A stretch of DNA of 64,000 nucleotides from Calliopsis andreniformis. Its lineage: Eukaryota; Arthropoda; Insecta; Hymenoptera; Andrenidae. The stretch covers positions 62,001-126,000 of the forward strand of contig NW_027480596.1 of NCBI RefSeq assembly GCF_051401765.1. Direction: 5' to 3'. The notes beneath the pieces were generated by a model. It saw only the letters and a list, made by a program, of their open reading frames with translations. It had not been told where the DNA came from and ran no database searches. Shown piece after piece: positions 26,639 to 39,640 of this stretch (its first letter is position 1; each line of letters begins with the position of its first letter). The position numbers and the translations under genes were made by a program.

Positions 26639-27686
26639 CAATCCTCAATCTTCAGTCCTCAGTACTCAATTTGAATCCTCAATCCTCAATACTCAATCCC
26701 GAATACTCAATCCTCAATCGTCAATCCTCAATCCCCAATCTTCAATCTTCAATCCTCAACCTAAATCCTCAATCCTCAATCCTCAATCCTCAATATTCAA
26801 TCCTCAATACTCAATCTTCAATCCTCAATCCTCAATCCTCAATCCTCAATCCTCAATCCTCATTCTTCAATCCTCAATACACAATCCTCAATCTTCAATC
26901 CTCAATCCTCAATCCTCAATCCTAATTCGTCAATCCTCATTCTTCAATCCTCAATACCCAATCCTCAATTTCAATCCTCAATCCTCAAACCTCATTTCTC
27001 AATCCTCAATCCTCAACCCTCAGCCCTCATCCTCCATCCTCAATCCTCAATCCTCAATCCTCAATCTTCAATCCTCAATTCTCAATCTTCAATCCTCGAT
27101 CCTCAATCATCAATCCTCAATCCTCAATCCTCAGGCATCAATACTCAATCTTCAATGCTCAATCCTCAATCCCCAATCCTCAATCCTCATTCCCCAACCC
27201 TCAATCCTCATTCCTCAAACCTCAATCCTCAACCCTCAGTCCTCATACTCAATTCTCAATTCTCAATCCTCAGGCATCAATACTCAATCTTCAATACTCA
27301 ATCCTCAATCCTCAATCCTGAATCCTCAATCCTCAACACTCAACCCTCATGCCTCAAACCTCAATCCTCAACCCTCAGTCCTCATCCTCAATTCTCAATT
27401 CTCAATCCTCGATCCTCAATCCTCAATCTTCAATCCTCAATAATCAATCTCCAATCCTAGATCCTCAACCCCAATCTTCAATCCTTAATACTCAATCTTC
27501 AATCCTCAGTCCCCAGTCATCAATCTTCAATCCTCAATGCTCGAACCTCAATCCTCAATCCTCAATCCTCAACCGTCAGTCCTCGTCCTCAATCCTCAAA
27601 CCTCAATTCTCAATCCTGAATATTCAATCATCAATACTCAATCTTCAATCCTCAATGCTCTATCCTCAATCCTCAATCCTCAATCC

Positions 27687-27820
27687 TCAATATTCAAGAC
27701 ACAACGCTCAGCCATCAATCCTCAATACTCAACCATCAATCCTCAATTCTCAATACTCAATAGAATATTCTGAATACTCATGGTTCAATACTCAATCCAC
27801 AATATTCAATAATCAAATCT
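27687..27820. repeat. Module A copy 18 (subtype I)
   Basis: Palindrome intact. ACAACGCTCAGCC is seen in this copy. Confidence 0.88.
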
Positions 27821-28024
27821 CAATCCTCAATCTTCAATCCTCAATACTCAATTTCAATCCTCAATCCTCAGCTCTCAATCCCCAATACTCAATCCTCAAT
27901 CGTCAATCCTCAATCCCCAATCCTCAATCTTCAATCCTCAACCTCAATCCTCAATCCTCAATACTCAATCCTCAATTCTCAGTCCTCAAACCTCAATCCT
28001 GAATCCACAATCCTGAATCCTCAA

Positions 28025-28192
28025 TCTTCAGACCTCAGTCCTCAACAATCATTCGTCAGTTCTCAATCCACAATAGAATATCGTCAATTCACACTTTTCA
28101 ATACTCAATACTCAGTCTGCAATCTTAAAATCTCTATCCACAAACTTCAATTACCATCACTCAACCCTCAACGCTCAGTCCCCCATCCTCAA
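28025..28192. repeat. Module B copy 3
   Basis: Same landmarks as copy 1. ATCGAT follows at 28272-28277, there followed by TACAAATCC instead of TACCAATCC. Confidence 0.87.
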
Positions 28193-28683
28193 TCTTCAAT
28201 CCTCAATCCTCAATCCTCAATTCTCAATCCTCAATCCTCAGTCCTCAGACCTCAAACCTCAATCCTCAATAATCGATTACAAATCCTAGATCCTCAATCC
28301 TCAATCCTCAAACCCCAATCATCAATTCTCAATAATCAATCTCCAATCCTAGGTCCTCAATCCGCAATCCTCAATCCTCAATCCTCAATCCTCATTCTTC
28401 AATCCTCAATACCCAATCCTTAATCTTCAATCCTCAATCATCAGTCCTCAATTGTCAATCCTCAATCCTCAGTCCTCAGTCGTCAAACCTCAGTCTCCGA
28501 CCCACAGCCCTCATCCTCAATCCTCAGTCCTCAATCCTCAATCCTCAAACCTCAATCCTCAATCCTCAACCGTCAGTCCTCGTCCTCAATCCTCAAACCT
28601 CAATCCTCAATCCACAATATTCAATCATCAATACTCAATCTTCAATCCTCAGTGCTCTATCCTCAATCCTCAATCCTCAATCC

Positions 28684-28797
28684 TCAATATTCAAGACACA
28701 ACCCTCAGCCATCAATCCTCAATACTCAATACTCTATACAATACCCTGAATACTCATGGTTCAATACTCAATCCACAATATTCAATAATCAAGTCTC
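28684..28797. repeat. Module A copy 19 (21 bp shorter)
   Basis: Three heptamers are missing between TCAATACTCAA and CTCTATACAATACCCTG. The palindrome is destroyed. Confidence 0.82.
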
Positions 28798-29702
28798 AAT
28801 CCTCAATCTTCAATCCTCAATAGTCAATTTCAATCCTCAATCCTCAATTCTCAATCCCCAATACTCAATCCTCAATCGTCAATCCTCAATCCCCAATCCT
28901 CAATCTTCCATCCCTAACCTCAATCCTCAACCCTCAATCCTCAATCCTCAATCTTCAATCCTCAATACTCAATCTTCAATCCTCAATCCTCAATCCTCAA
29001 TCCTCAACCCTCAATCCTCAATCCTCAATCCTCAATCCTCAATCCTCAATACTCAATCTGCAATCCTCAACCCTCAATTCTCAATCCTCAATCCTCATTC
29101 TTCAATCCTCAATACCCAATCCTCAATCTTCAATCCTCTATCCTCAATCCTCAATTCTCAATCCTCAATCCTCAATCCTCAGACCTCAATCTTCAATCCT
29201 CAATACTCAATCTTCAATCGCCAATCCTCAATTCTCAATCCTCAAGCCTCAATGTTCAATCCTCAATACTCAATCTTCAATCCTCAATACTCAATCCTCA
29301 ATCCTCAATGCTCATTCTTCAATCCTCAATACCCAATCCTCAATCTTCAATCCTCAATCCTCAACTCTCAATCCTCAATCCTCAATCCTCAGACCTCACA
29401 CATCAATACTCAACCCTCAGTCCTCGTCCTCAATCCACAACCCTCAATCCTCAATCCTCAATCATCAATTATCAATATTCAATCTTCAGTCCTCAATCCT
29501 CAATCCTCAATCCTCAATCCTCAATCCTCAATGTTCAATCCGAAATACCCAATCCTCAATCTTCAATCCTCAATCCTCAATCCTCAACCCTCAATACTCA
29601 ATCCTCAATTCTCAGTCCTCAAACCTCAATCCTGAATCCACAATCCTCAATCTTCAATCCTCAATCATCAGTCCTCTATCCTCAATCCTCAATCCTCAAT
29701 CC

Positions 29703-29837
29703 TCAATATTCAAAGCACGACCCTCAGCCACCAATCCTTAATACTCAACCATCAATCCTCAATTCCCAACACTCAATAGAATATTCTGAATACTCATGGT
29801 TCAATACTCAATCCACAATATTCAATAATCAAATCTC
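29703..29837. repeat. Module A copy 20 (subtype I, variant)
   Basis: It reads CAAAGCACGACCC in place of CAAGACACAACCC, with CCACCAATCCTTAAT. Palindrome intact. Confidence 0.84.
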
Positions 29838-30832
29838 TATCCTCAATCTTCAGTCCTCAATACTCAACTTCAATCCTCAATCCTCAATTCTCAATCCCCA
29901 ATACTCAATCCTCAATCGTCAATCCTCAATCCCCAATCCTCAATCTTCAATCCTCAACCTCAATCCTCAATCCTCAATCCTCAATCCTCAATAATCAATC
30001 CTCAATACTCAATCTTCAATCCTCATTCCTCAATCCTCAATCCTCAATCCTCAATCCTCAATCCTCAATCCTCAATCCTCAATCCTCAATCCTCAATCCT
30101 CAATCATCAATCTTCAATCCTCAATACTCAAACTGCAATCCTCAATCCTCAAACCTCAGTCCTCAATCCTCATTCTTCAATCCTCAATACCCAATCCTCA
30201 ATCTTCAATCCTCAATCCTCAATACTCAATCCTCAATCCTCCATCCTCATTCTTCAATACTCAATACCCAATCCTCAATCTTCAATCCTCAATCCTCAAT
30301 CCTCCATTATCAATCCTCAATCCTCAGTCCTCTGTCCTCAAACCTCAATCCTCAACCCTCAGCCCTCATCCTCCATCCTCAATCCTCAATCATCAATCCT
30401 CAATCTTATATCCTCAATATTCAATATTCAATCCTCAATTCTCAATCCTCAATCCTCAATACTCAATCCTCAGTGATCAATACTCAATCTTCAATACTCA
30501 ATCCTCAATCCTCAATCCTCAATCCTCAATCCTCAATCCTCAATCCTTAATCCTCAATCCCCATTTCCCAACCCTCAATCCTCAACCCTCAGATCTCATC
30601 CTCAATTCTCAATTCTCAATCCTCAATCATCAATCCTCAATCTTCAATCCTCAATCCTCAATCCTCAATCCTCAATCCTCAGTACTCAATCCTCAATCCT
30701 CAATCTTCAATCCTCAATACTCAATCTGCAATCCTCAATCCTCAAACCTCAATCCTCAATCCTCAATCTTCAATCCTCAATCCTCAATCCTCAATCCTCA
30801 ATCCTCAATCCTCAATCCTCAATCCTCAATCC

Positions 30833-30967
30833 TCAATATTCAAGACACAACCCTCAGCCATCAATCCTCAATACTCAACCATCAATCCTCAATTCTCAAT
30901 ACTCAATAGAATATTCTGAATACTCATGGTTCAATACTCAATCCACAATATTCAATAATCAAGTCTC
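30833..30967. repeat. Module A copy 21 (subtype III)
   Basis: This is the partner of copy 16 at about 5,624 bp. Palindrome intact, no D upstream. Confidence 0.86.
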
Positions 30968-31934
30968 AATCCTGAATCTTCAATCGTCAATACTCAACTT
31001 CAATCCTCAATCCTCAATTCTCAATCCCCAATACTCAATCCTCAATCGTCAATCCTCAATCCCCAATCCTCAATCTTCAATCCTCAACCTCAATCCTCAA
31101 TCCTCAATCCTCAATCCTCAATACTCAATCTTCAATCCTCAATACTCAATCTTCAATCCCCAATCCTCAATCCTCAATCCTCAATCCACAATCCTCAATC
31201 CTCAATCGTCAATCCTCAATCCTCAATATACAATCTGCAATCCTCAATCCTCAATCCTCAATCCTCAATCCTCATTCTTCAATCCTCAATACCCAATCCT
31301 CAATCTTCAATCCTCAATCCACAACGCTCAATCCTCAATCCTCAATCATCAATCATCAATATTCAATCTTCAGTCCTCAATCCGCAATCCTCAGTCCTCA
31401 ATCCTCAATCCTCAATGTTCAATCCGAAATACCCAATCCTCAATCTTCAATCCTCAATCCTCAATCCTCAATCCTCAACCCTCAATACTCAATCCTCAAT
31501 TCTCAGTTCTGAAACCTCAATCCTGAATCCACAATCCTCAATCTTCAATCCTCAATCATCAGTCCACAATTCTCAATCCTCAATCATCAGTCCTCATCCT
31601 CAATTCTCAATTCTCAATCCTCAATCCTCAATCCTCAATCTTCAATCCTCAACAATCAATCTCCAATCCTAGATCCTCAATCCCCAATCTTCAAACCTTA
31701 ATACTCAATCTTCAATCCTCAATCCCCAGTCATCAATCTTCAATCCTCAATGCTCAATCCTCAATCCTCAATCCTCAGTCCTCAATCCACAACCCTCAAT
31801 CCTCAAACCTCAATCCTCAACCGTCAGTCCTCGTCCTCAATCCTGAAACCTCAATCCTCGATCCTCAATATTCAATCATCAATACTCAATATTCAATCCT
31901 CAATGCTCTATCCTCAATCCTCAATCCTCAGTCC

Positions 31935-32068
31935 TCAATATTCAAGACACAACCCTCAGCCATCAATCCTCGATACTCAACCATCAATCCTCAATTCTCA
32001 ATACTCAATAGAATATCCTGAATACTCATGGTTCAATACTCAATCCACAGTATTCAATAATCAAATCT
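31935..32068. repeat. Module A copy 22 (subtype I)
   Basis: This is the 5,430-bp partner of copy 17, but AGAATATCCT breaks the palindrome. Confidence 0.86.
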
Positions 32069-33095
32069 CAATCCTCAATCTTCAGTCCTCAGTACTCAAT
32101 TTCAATCCTCAATCCTCAATACTCAATCCCGAATACTCAATCCTCAATCGTCAATCCTCAATCCCCAATCCTCAATCTTCAATCCTCAACCTAAATCCTC
32201 AATCCTCAATCCTCAATCCTCAATATTCAATCCTCAATACTCAATCTTCAATCCTCAATCCTCAATCCTCAATCCTCAATCCTCAATCCTCATTCTTCAA
32301 TCCTCAATACACAATCCTCAATCTTCAATCCTCAATCCTCAATCCTCAATCCTAATTCGTCAATCCTCATTCTTCAATCCTCAATACCCAATCCTCAATT
32401 TCAATCCTCAATCCTCAAACCTCATTTCTCAATCCTCAATCCTCAACCCTCAGCCCTCATCCTCCATCCTCAATCCTCAATCCTCAATCCTCAATCTTCA
32501 ATCCTCGATCCTCAATCATCAATCCTCAATCCTCAATCCTCAGGCATCAATACTCAATCTTCAATGCTCAATCCTCAATCCTCAATCCTCAATCCTCATT
32601 CCCCAACCCTCAATCCTCATTCCTCAAACCTCAATCCTCAACCCTCAGTCCTCATACTCAATTCTCAATTCTCAATCCTCAGGCATCAATACTCAATCTT
32701 CAATACTCAATCCTCAATCCTCAATCCTGAATCCTCAATCCTCAACCCTCAACCCTCATGCCTCAAACCTCAATCCTCAACCCTCAGTCCTCATCCTCAA
32801 TTCTCAATTCTCAATCCTCGATCCTCAATCCTCAATCTTCAATCCTCAATAATCAATCTCCAATCCTAGATCCTCAACCCCAATCTTCAATCCTTAATAC
32901 TCAATCTTCAATCCTCAGTCCCCAGTCATCAATCTTCAATCCTCAATGCTCGAACCTCAATCCTCAATCCTCAATCCTCAACCGTCAGTCCTCGTCCTCA
33001 ATCCTCAAACCTCAATTCTCAATCCTGAATATTCAATCATCAATACTCAATCTTCAATCCTCAATGCTCTATCCTCAATCCTCAATCCTCAATCC

Positions 33096-33230
33096 TCAAT
33101 ATTCAAGACACAACCCTCAGCCATCAATCCTCAATACTCAACCATCAATCCTCAATTCTCAATACTCAATAGAATATTCTGAATACTCATGGTTAAATAC
33201 TCAATCCACAATATTCAATAATCAAATCTC
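33096..33230. repeat. Module A copy 23 (subtype I)
   Basis: Palindrome intact. GGTTAAATAC replaces GGTTCAATAC. Confidence 0.88.
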
Positions 33231-33430
33231 AATCCTCAATCTTCAATCCTCAATACTCAATTTCAATCCTCAATCCTCAGTTCTCAATCCCCAATACTCA
33301 ATCCTCAATCGTCAATCCTCAATCCCCAATCCTCAATCTTCAATCCTCAACCTCAATCCTCAATCCTCAATACTCAATCCTCAATTCTCAGTCCTCAAAC
33401 CTCAATCCTGAATCCACAATCCTTAATCCT

Positions 33431-33600
33431 CAATCTTCAGACCTCAGTCCTCAACAATCATTCGTCAGTTCTCAATCCACAATAGAATATCGTCAATTCA
33501 CACTTTTCAATACTCAATGCTCAGTCTGCAATCTTAAAATCTCTATCCACAAACTTCAATTACCATCACTCAACCCTCAACGCTCAGTCCCGCATCCTCA
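33431..33600. repeat. Module B copy 4
   Basis: This is the 5,409-bp partner of copy 3, with CAATGCTCAGTC and CAGTCCCGCATCC. ATCGAT follows at 33681-33686. Confidence 0.87.
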
Positions 33601-34092
33601 ATCTTCAATCCTCAATCCTCAATCCTCAATTCTCAATCCTCAATCCTCAGTCCTCAGACCTCAAAACTCAATCCTCAATAATCGATTACCAATCCTAGAT
33701 CCTCAATCCTCAATCCTCAAACCCCAATCATCAATTCTCAATAATCAATCTCCAATCCTAGGTCCTCAATCCGCAATCCTCAATCCTCAATCCTCAATCC
33801 TCATTCTTCAATCCTCAATACCCAATCCTTAATCTTCAATCCTCAATCATCAGTCCTCAATTGTCAATCCTCAATCCTCAGTCCTCAGTCGTCAAACCTC
33901 AGTCTCCGACCCACAGCCCTCATCCTCAATCCTCAGCCCTCAATCCTCAATCCTCAAACCTCAATCCTCAATCCTCAACCGTCAGTCCTCGTCCTCAATC
34001 CTCAAACCTCAATCCTCAATCCTCAATATTCAATCATCAATACTCAATCTTCAATCCTCAGTGCTCTATCCTCAATCCTCAATCCTCAATCC

Positions 34093-34227
34093 TCAATATT
34101 CAAGACACAACCCTCAGCCATCAATCCTCAATACTCAACCATCAATCCTCAATTCTCAATACTCAATACAATACTCTGAATACTCATGGTTCAATACTCA
34201 ATCCACAATATTCAATAATCAACTCTC
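34093..34227. repeat. Module A copy 24 (subtype II-like)
   Basis: ACAATACTCT breaks the palindrome. It ends AATCAACTCTC and is the full-length partner of copy 19. Confidence 0.86.
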
Positions 34228-35132
34228 AATCCTCAATCTTCAATCCTCAATAGTCAATTTCAATCCTCAATCCTCAATTCTCAATCCCCAATACTCAATC
34301 CTCAATCGTCAATCCTCAATCCCCAATCCTCAAACTTCCATCCCTAACCTCAATCCTCAACCCTCAATCCTCAATCCTCAATCTTCAATCCTCAATACTC
34401 AATCTTCAATCCTCAATCCTCAATCCTCAATCCTCAACCCTCAATCCTCAATTCTCAATCCTCAATCCTCAATCCTCAATACTCAATCTGCAATCCTCAA
34501 CCCTCAATTCTCAATCCTCAATCCTCATTCTTCAATCCTCAATACCCAATCCTCAATCTTCAATCCTCTATCCTCAATCCTCAATTCTCAATCCTCAATC
34601 CTCAATCCTCAGGCCTCAATCTTCAATCCTTAATACTCAATCTTCAATCGCCAATCCTCAATTCTCAATCCTCAAGCCTCAATGTTCAATCCTCAATACT
34701 CAATCTTCAATCCTCAATACTCAATCCTCAATCCTCAATGCTCATTCTTCAATCCTCAATACCCAATCCTCAATCTTCAATCCTCAATCCTCAACTCTCA
34801 ATCCTCAATCCTCAATCCTCAGACCTCACACATCAATACTCAACCCTCAGTCCTCGTCCTCAATCCACAACCCTCAATCCTCAATCCTCAATCATCAATT
34901 ATCAATATTCAATCTTCAGTCCTCAATCCTCAATCCTCAATCCTCAATCCTCAATCCTCAATGTTCAACCCGAAATACCCAATCCTCAATCTTCAATCCT
35001 CAATCCTCAATCCTCAACCCTCAATACTCAATCCTCAATTCTCAGTCCTCAAACCTCAATCCTGAATCCACAATCCTCAATCTTCAATCCTCAATCATCA
35101 GTCCTCTATCCTCAATCCTCAATCCTCAATCC

Positions 35133-35267
35133 TCAATATTCAAAGCACAACCCTCAGCCACCAATCCTTAATACTCAACCATCAATCCTCAATTCCCAAC
35201 ACTCAATAGAATATTCTGAATACTCATGGTTCAATACTCAATCCACAATATTCAATAATCAAATCTC
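35133..35267. repeat. Module A copy 25 (subtype I, variant)
   Basis: This is the 5,430-bp partner of copy 20, with CAAAGCACAACCC. Palindrome intact. Confidence 0.84.
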
Positions 35268-35510
35268 TATCCTCAATCTTCAGTCCTCAATACTCAACTT
35301 CAATCCTCAATCCTCAATTCTCAATCCCCAATACTCAATCCTCAATCGTCAATCCTCAATCCTCAATCCTCAATCCTCATTCTTCAATCCTCAATACCCA
35401 ATCCTCAATCTTCAATCCTCAATCCTCAATCCTCAATCCTCAATTCTCAATACTCAGTCCTCAATTCTCAGTCCTCAAACCTCAATCCTGAATCCACAAT
35501 CCTGAATCCT

Positions 35511-35680
35511 CAATCTTCAGACCTCAGTCCTCAACAATCAGTCGTCAATTCTCAGTCCTCAACAGAATATCATCAATTCACACATTTCAATACTCAATAC
35601 TCAATCTGCAATCTTCAAATCTCCATCCACAAACATCAATTCTCATCACTCAACCCTCAACACTCAGTCCCCAATCCTCA
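35511..35680. repeat. Module B copy 5 (nearest to heptamer consensus)
   Basis: It has CAGTCGTCAATTC, AGAATATCATC, AATCTTCAAATCTCCATCC and CAGTCCCCAATCC. At many positions where the other copies are deviant this one matches the TCAATCC register better. No ATCGAT block follows. It may be the least changed copy, or one secondarily converted. Confidence 0.82.
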
Positions 35681-36382
35681 ATCTTCAATGCTCAATCCTC
35701 AATCCTCAATCCTCAATCCTCAATCCTCAATCATCAATCTTCAATCCTCAATACTCAAACTGCAATCCTCAATCCTCAAACCTCAGTCCTCAATCATCAT
35801 TCTTCAATCCTCAATACCCAATCCTCAATCTTCAATCCTCAATCCTCAATCCTCAATTCTCAATCCTCAATCCTCAATCCTCAGACCTCAAACATCAATA
35901 TTCAACCCTCAGTCCTCGTCCTCTATCCACAACCTTCAATCCTCAATCCTCAATCTTCAATCATCAATATTCAATCTTCAATCCTCAATCCTCAATCCTC
36001 AATCCTCAATCCTCAATCCTCAATCCTCATTCCTCAATCCTCAATCTTCAATCCTCAATACTCATTCTTCAATCCCCAATCCTCAATTCTCAATCCCCAA
36101 TCCTAAACTCTCAATCCTCAAGCCTCAATGTTCAATCCTCAGTACTCAATCTTCAATCCTCAATCCTCAATCCTCAATCCTCAATCCTCATTCTTCAATC
36201 CTCAATACCCAATCCTCAATCTTCAATCCTCAATCCTCAACTCTCAGTCCTCAAACCTCAATCCTCAACCGTCAGTCCTCGTCCTCAATCCTCAAACCTC
36301 AATCCTCAATCCTCAATATTCAATCATCAATACCCAATCTTCAATCCTCAGTGCTCTATCCTCAATCCTCAATCCTCAATCC

Positions 36383-36517
36383 TCAATATTCAAGACACAA
36401 CCCTCAGCCACCAATCCTCAATACTCAACCATCAATCCTCAATTCTCAATACTCAATAGAATATCCTGAATACTCATGGTTCAATACTCAATCCACAATA
36501 TTCAATAATCAAATCTC
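36383..36517. repeat. Module A copy 26 (subtype I)
   Basis: AGAATATCCT breaks the palindrome. D starts at 36267. Confidence 0.87.
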
Positions 36518-37097
36518 AATCCTCAATCTTCAGTCCTCAATACTCAATTTCAATCCTCAATCCTCAATTCTCAATCCCCAATACTCAATCCTCAATCGTC
36601 AATCCTCAATCCCCAATCCTCAATCTTCAATCCTCAACCTCAATCCTCAATCCTCAATCCTCAATCCTCAATATTCAACCCTCAATACTCAATCTTCAAT
36701 CCTCAATCCTCAATCCTCAATCCTCAATCCTCAATCTTCAATCCTCAATCCTCAATCCTCAATCCTGAATCCTCAATACTCAATCTGCAATCGTCAATCC
36801 TCAATCTTCAATCCTCAATCCTCATTCTTCAATCCTCAATACCGAATCTTCAATTTTCAATCCTCAACTCTCAATCCTCAATCCTCAATCCTCAGACCTC
36901 ACACATCAATACTCAACCCTCAGTCCTCGTCCTCAATCCACAACCCTCAATCCTCAATGCTCAATCATCAATCATCAATATTCAATCATCAGTCCTCAAT
37001 CCTCAATCCTCAATCCTCAATCCTCAATCCTCAATACTCAATCCTCAATTATCAGTCCTCAAACCTCAATCCTGAATCCACAATCCTGAATCCTCAA

Positions 37098-37264
37098 CCT
37101 TCAGTCCTCAGTCCTCAACAATCATTCGTCAGTTCTCAATCCTCAATAGAATATCGTCAATTCACACCTTTCAATACTCAATACTCAGTCTGCAATCTTA
37201 AAATCTCTATCCACAAACCTCAATTCTCATCACTCAACCCTCAACACTCAGTCCCCCATCCTCA
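37098..37264. repeat. Module B copy 6
   Basis: It has CCTTTCAATACTC and AAACCTCAATTCTCATCAC, intermediate between copy 5 and copies 1-4. ATCGAT follows at 37345-37350, and then CCTAGTTCC instead of CCTAGGTCC. Confidence 0.86.
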
Positions 37265-38089
37265 ATCTTCAATCCTCAATCCTCAATCCTCAATTCTCAA
37301 CACTCAATCCTCAGTCCTCAGACCTCAAACCACAATCCTCAATAATCGATTACCAATCCTAGATCCTCAATCCTCAATCCTCAATCCCCAATCATCGATC
37401 GTCAATAATCAATCTCCAGTCCTAGTTCCTCAACCCGCAACCCTCAATCCTCAGTCCTCAATCCACAATCCTCAATCCTCAAACCTCAATCCTCAACCGT
37501 CAGTCCTCGTCCTCAATCCTCAATCCTCAATCCTCAATCCTCAATCCTCAATCCTCAATCCTCAATCCTCAACCCTCAATCCTCAATCCTCAATACGTAA
37601 TCTGCAATCGTCAATCCTCAATCCTCAATCCTCAATCCTCATTCTTCAATCCTCAATACCCAATCTTCAATCTTCAATCCTCAATCCTCAATCCACAATC
37701 CTCAACCTTCGATCCTCAATCCTCAATCCTCAATCTTCAATCCTCAATACTCAATCTTCAATCCCCAATCCTCAATTCTCAATCCTCAATCCTCAATGTT
37801 CAATCCTCAACACTCAATCTTCAATCCTCAATCCTCAATCCTCAATCCTCAATGCTCATTCTTCAATCCTCAACACCCAATCCTCAATCTTCAATCCTCA
37901 ATCCTCAATCCTCAATTCTCAATCCTCAATCCTCAATCCTCAGACCTCAAGCATCAATATTCAACCCTCAGTCCTCGTCCTCTATCCACAACCATCAATC
38001 CTCAATCCTCAACCTTCAATCATCAATATTCAATCTTCAATCCTCAATCCTCAATCCTAAATCCTCAATCCACAATCCTCAATCTTCAA

Positions 38090-39640
38090 TCCTCAATCCT
38101 CAATCCTCAATCCTCAATCCTCAATCTTCAATCCTCAATACTCAATCTTCAATCCCCAATCCTCAATTCTCAATCCTCAATCCCCAATGTTCAATCCTCA
38201 ATACTCAATCTTCAATCCTCAATCCTCAATCCTCAATCCTCAATCCTCAATCCTCATTCTGCAATCCTCAACACCCAATCCTCAATCTTCAATCCTCAAT
38301 CCTCAACTCTCAATCCTCAATCCTCAATCCTCAGACCTCACACATCAATACACAACCCTCAGTCCTCGTCCTCAATTCACAATGCTCAATCCTCAATCCT
38401 CAATCATCAATCATCAATATTCAATCTTCAGTCCTCAATCCTAAATCCTCAATCCTCAATCCTCAATCCTCAATGTTCAATCCACAATACCCAATCCTCA
38501 ATCTTCAATTCTCAATTCTCAATCCTCAATCCTCAATCCTCAATAATCAATCTCCAATCCTCAATCCTCAATCCTCGATCCTCAGACCTCAGGCATCAAT
38601 ACTCAATCTTCAATACTCAATCCTCAATCCTCAATCCTCAATCCTCAATCCTCAAACCTCAATCCTCAACCCTCAGTCCTCATCCTCAATTCTCAATCCT
38701 CAATCCTCAATCCTCAATCTTCAATCCTCAATAATTAATCTCCAATCCTAGAGCCTCAATCCCCAATCTTCAATCCTTAATACTCAATCTTCAATCCTCA
38801 ATCCCCAGTCATCTATCTTCAATCCTCAATGCTCAATCCTCAATCCTCAATCCTCAGTCCTCAAACCACAATCCTCAATCCTCAAACCTCAATCTTCAGC
38901 CGTCAGTCCTCGTCCTCAATCCTCAAACCTCAACCCTCAATCCTCAATATTCAATCATCAATACTCAATCTTCAATCCTCAATGCTCTATCCTCAATCCT
39001 CAATCCTCAATCCTCAATATTCAAGACACAACCTTCAGCCATCAATCCTCAATACTCAACCATCAATCCTCAATTCTCAATACTCAATACAATATTCTGA
39101 ATACTCATGGTTCAATACTCAATCCACAATATTCAATAATCAAGTCTCAATCCTCAATCTCCAATCCTCAATACTCAATTTCAATCCTCAATCCTCAATT
39201 CTCAATCCCCAATACTCAATCCTCAATCCCCAATCCGCAATCTTCAATCCTCAACCTCAATCCTCAATCCTCAATCCTCAATCCTCAATTTTCAATCCTC
39301 AATACTCAATCTTCAATCCTCAACCATCAATCCTCAATTCTCAATCCTCAATCCTCACCCCTCAGACCTCAAACATGAATATTCAACCATCAGTTCTCGT
39401 CCTCAATCCACAACCCTCAATCCTCAATCCTCAATCTTCAATCATCAATATTCAATCTTCAATCCTCAATCCTCAATCCCCAATCCTCAATCCTCAATCC
39501 TCAATCTTCAATCCTCAATCCACAATCCTTAATCCTCAATCCTCTATCCTCAGTTCTCAATCCTGAATCCTCAATCCTCAATTTCCAATCCTCAATAATC
39601 AATCTCCAATCCTAGATCCTCAATCCCCAATCTCCAATAC
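38090..39640. repeat. Higher-order block epsilon, copy 1
   Basis: It matches 44700-46255 at 6,601 bp, then 6,615 bp (two heptamers more). It contains a palindrome-broken module A. The part from about 39300 rightward is shared with 61096 onward. Confidence 0.82.
39014..39148. repeat. Module A copy 27 (subtype II)
   Basis: It has ACAACCTTCAGCC, ACAATATTCT (palindrome broken) and AATCAAGTCTC. The AGCCGT form of D lies 116 bp upstream. Confidence 0.87.

Larger units (their letters stand above)
25985..29930. repeat. Higher-order block delta, copy 1
   Basis: It matches 31415-35360. The distance runs 5,430, then 5,409, then 5,430 bp, stepping by exactly 21 bp (three heptamers) near 27080 and inside the module A at 28684. 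A weaker extension to the left (about 25080-25680) matches at about 5,624 bp. The block holds four module A copies and one module B. Confidence 0.88.
31415..35360. repeat. Higher-order block delta, copy 2
   Basis: This is the partner of 25985-29930 with the same order of modules. Compared with copy 1 it lacks 21 bp near 32490 and has 21 bp more in the module A at 34093. At its right end copy 1 goes on to the usual CCCCAATCC run and this copy does not. Confidence 0.88.

Noticed and set aside
35688..38060. 790-codon open frame of Ile-Leu-Asn-Pro-Gln-Ser-Ser type repeats
   Set aside because: The other + frames are open over the same DNA (for example 36128-36469 and 37796-38734), the start and stop are chance heptamer variants, and the heptamer consensus is stop-free on this strand. 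No domain, signal peptide or codon bias is visible.
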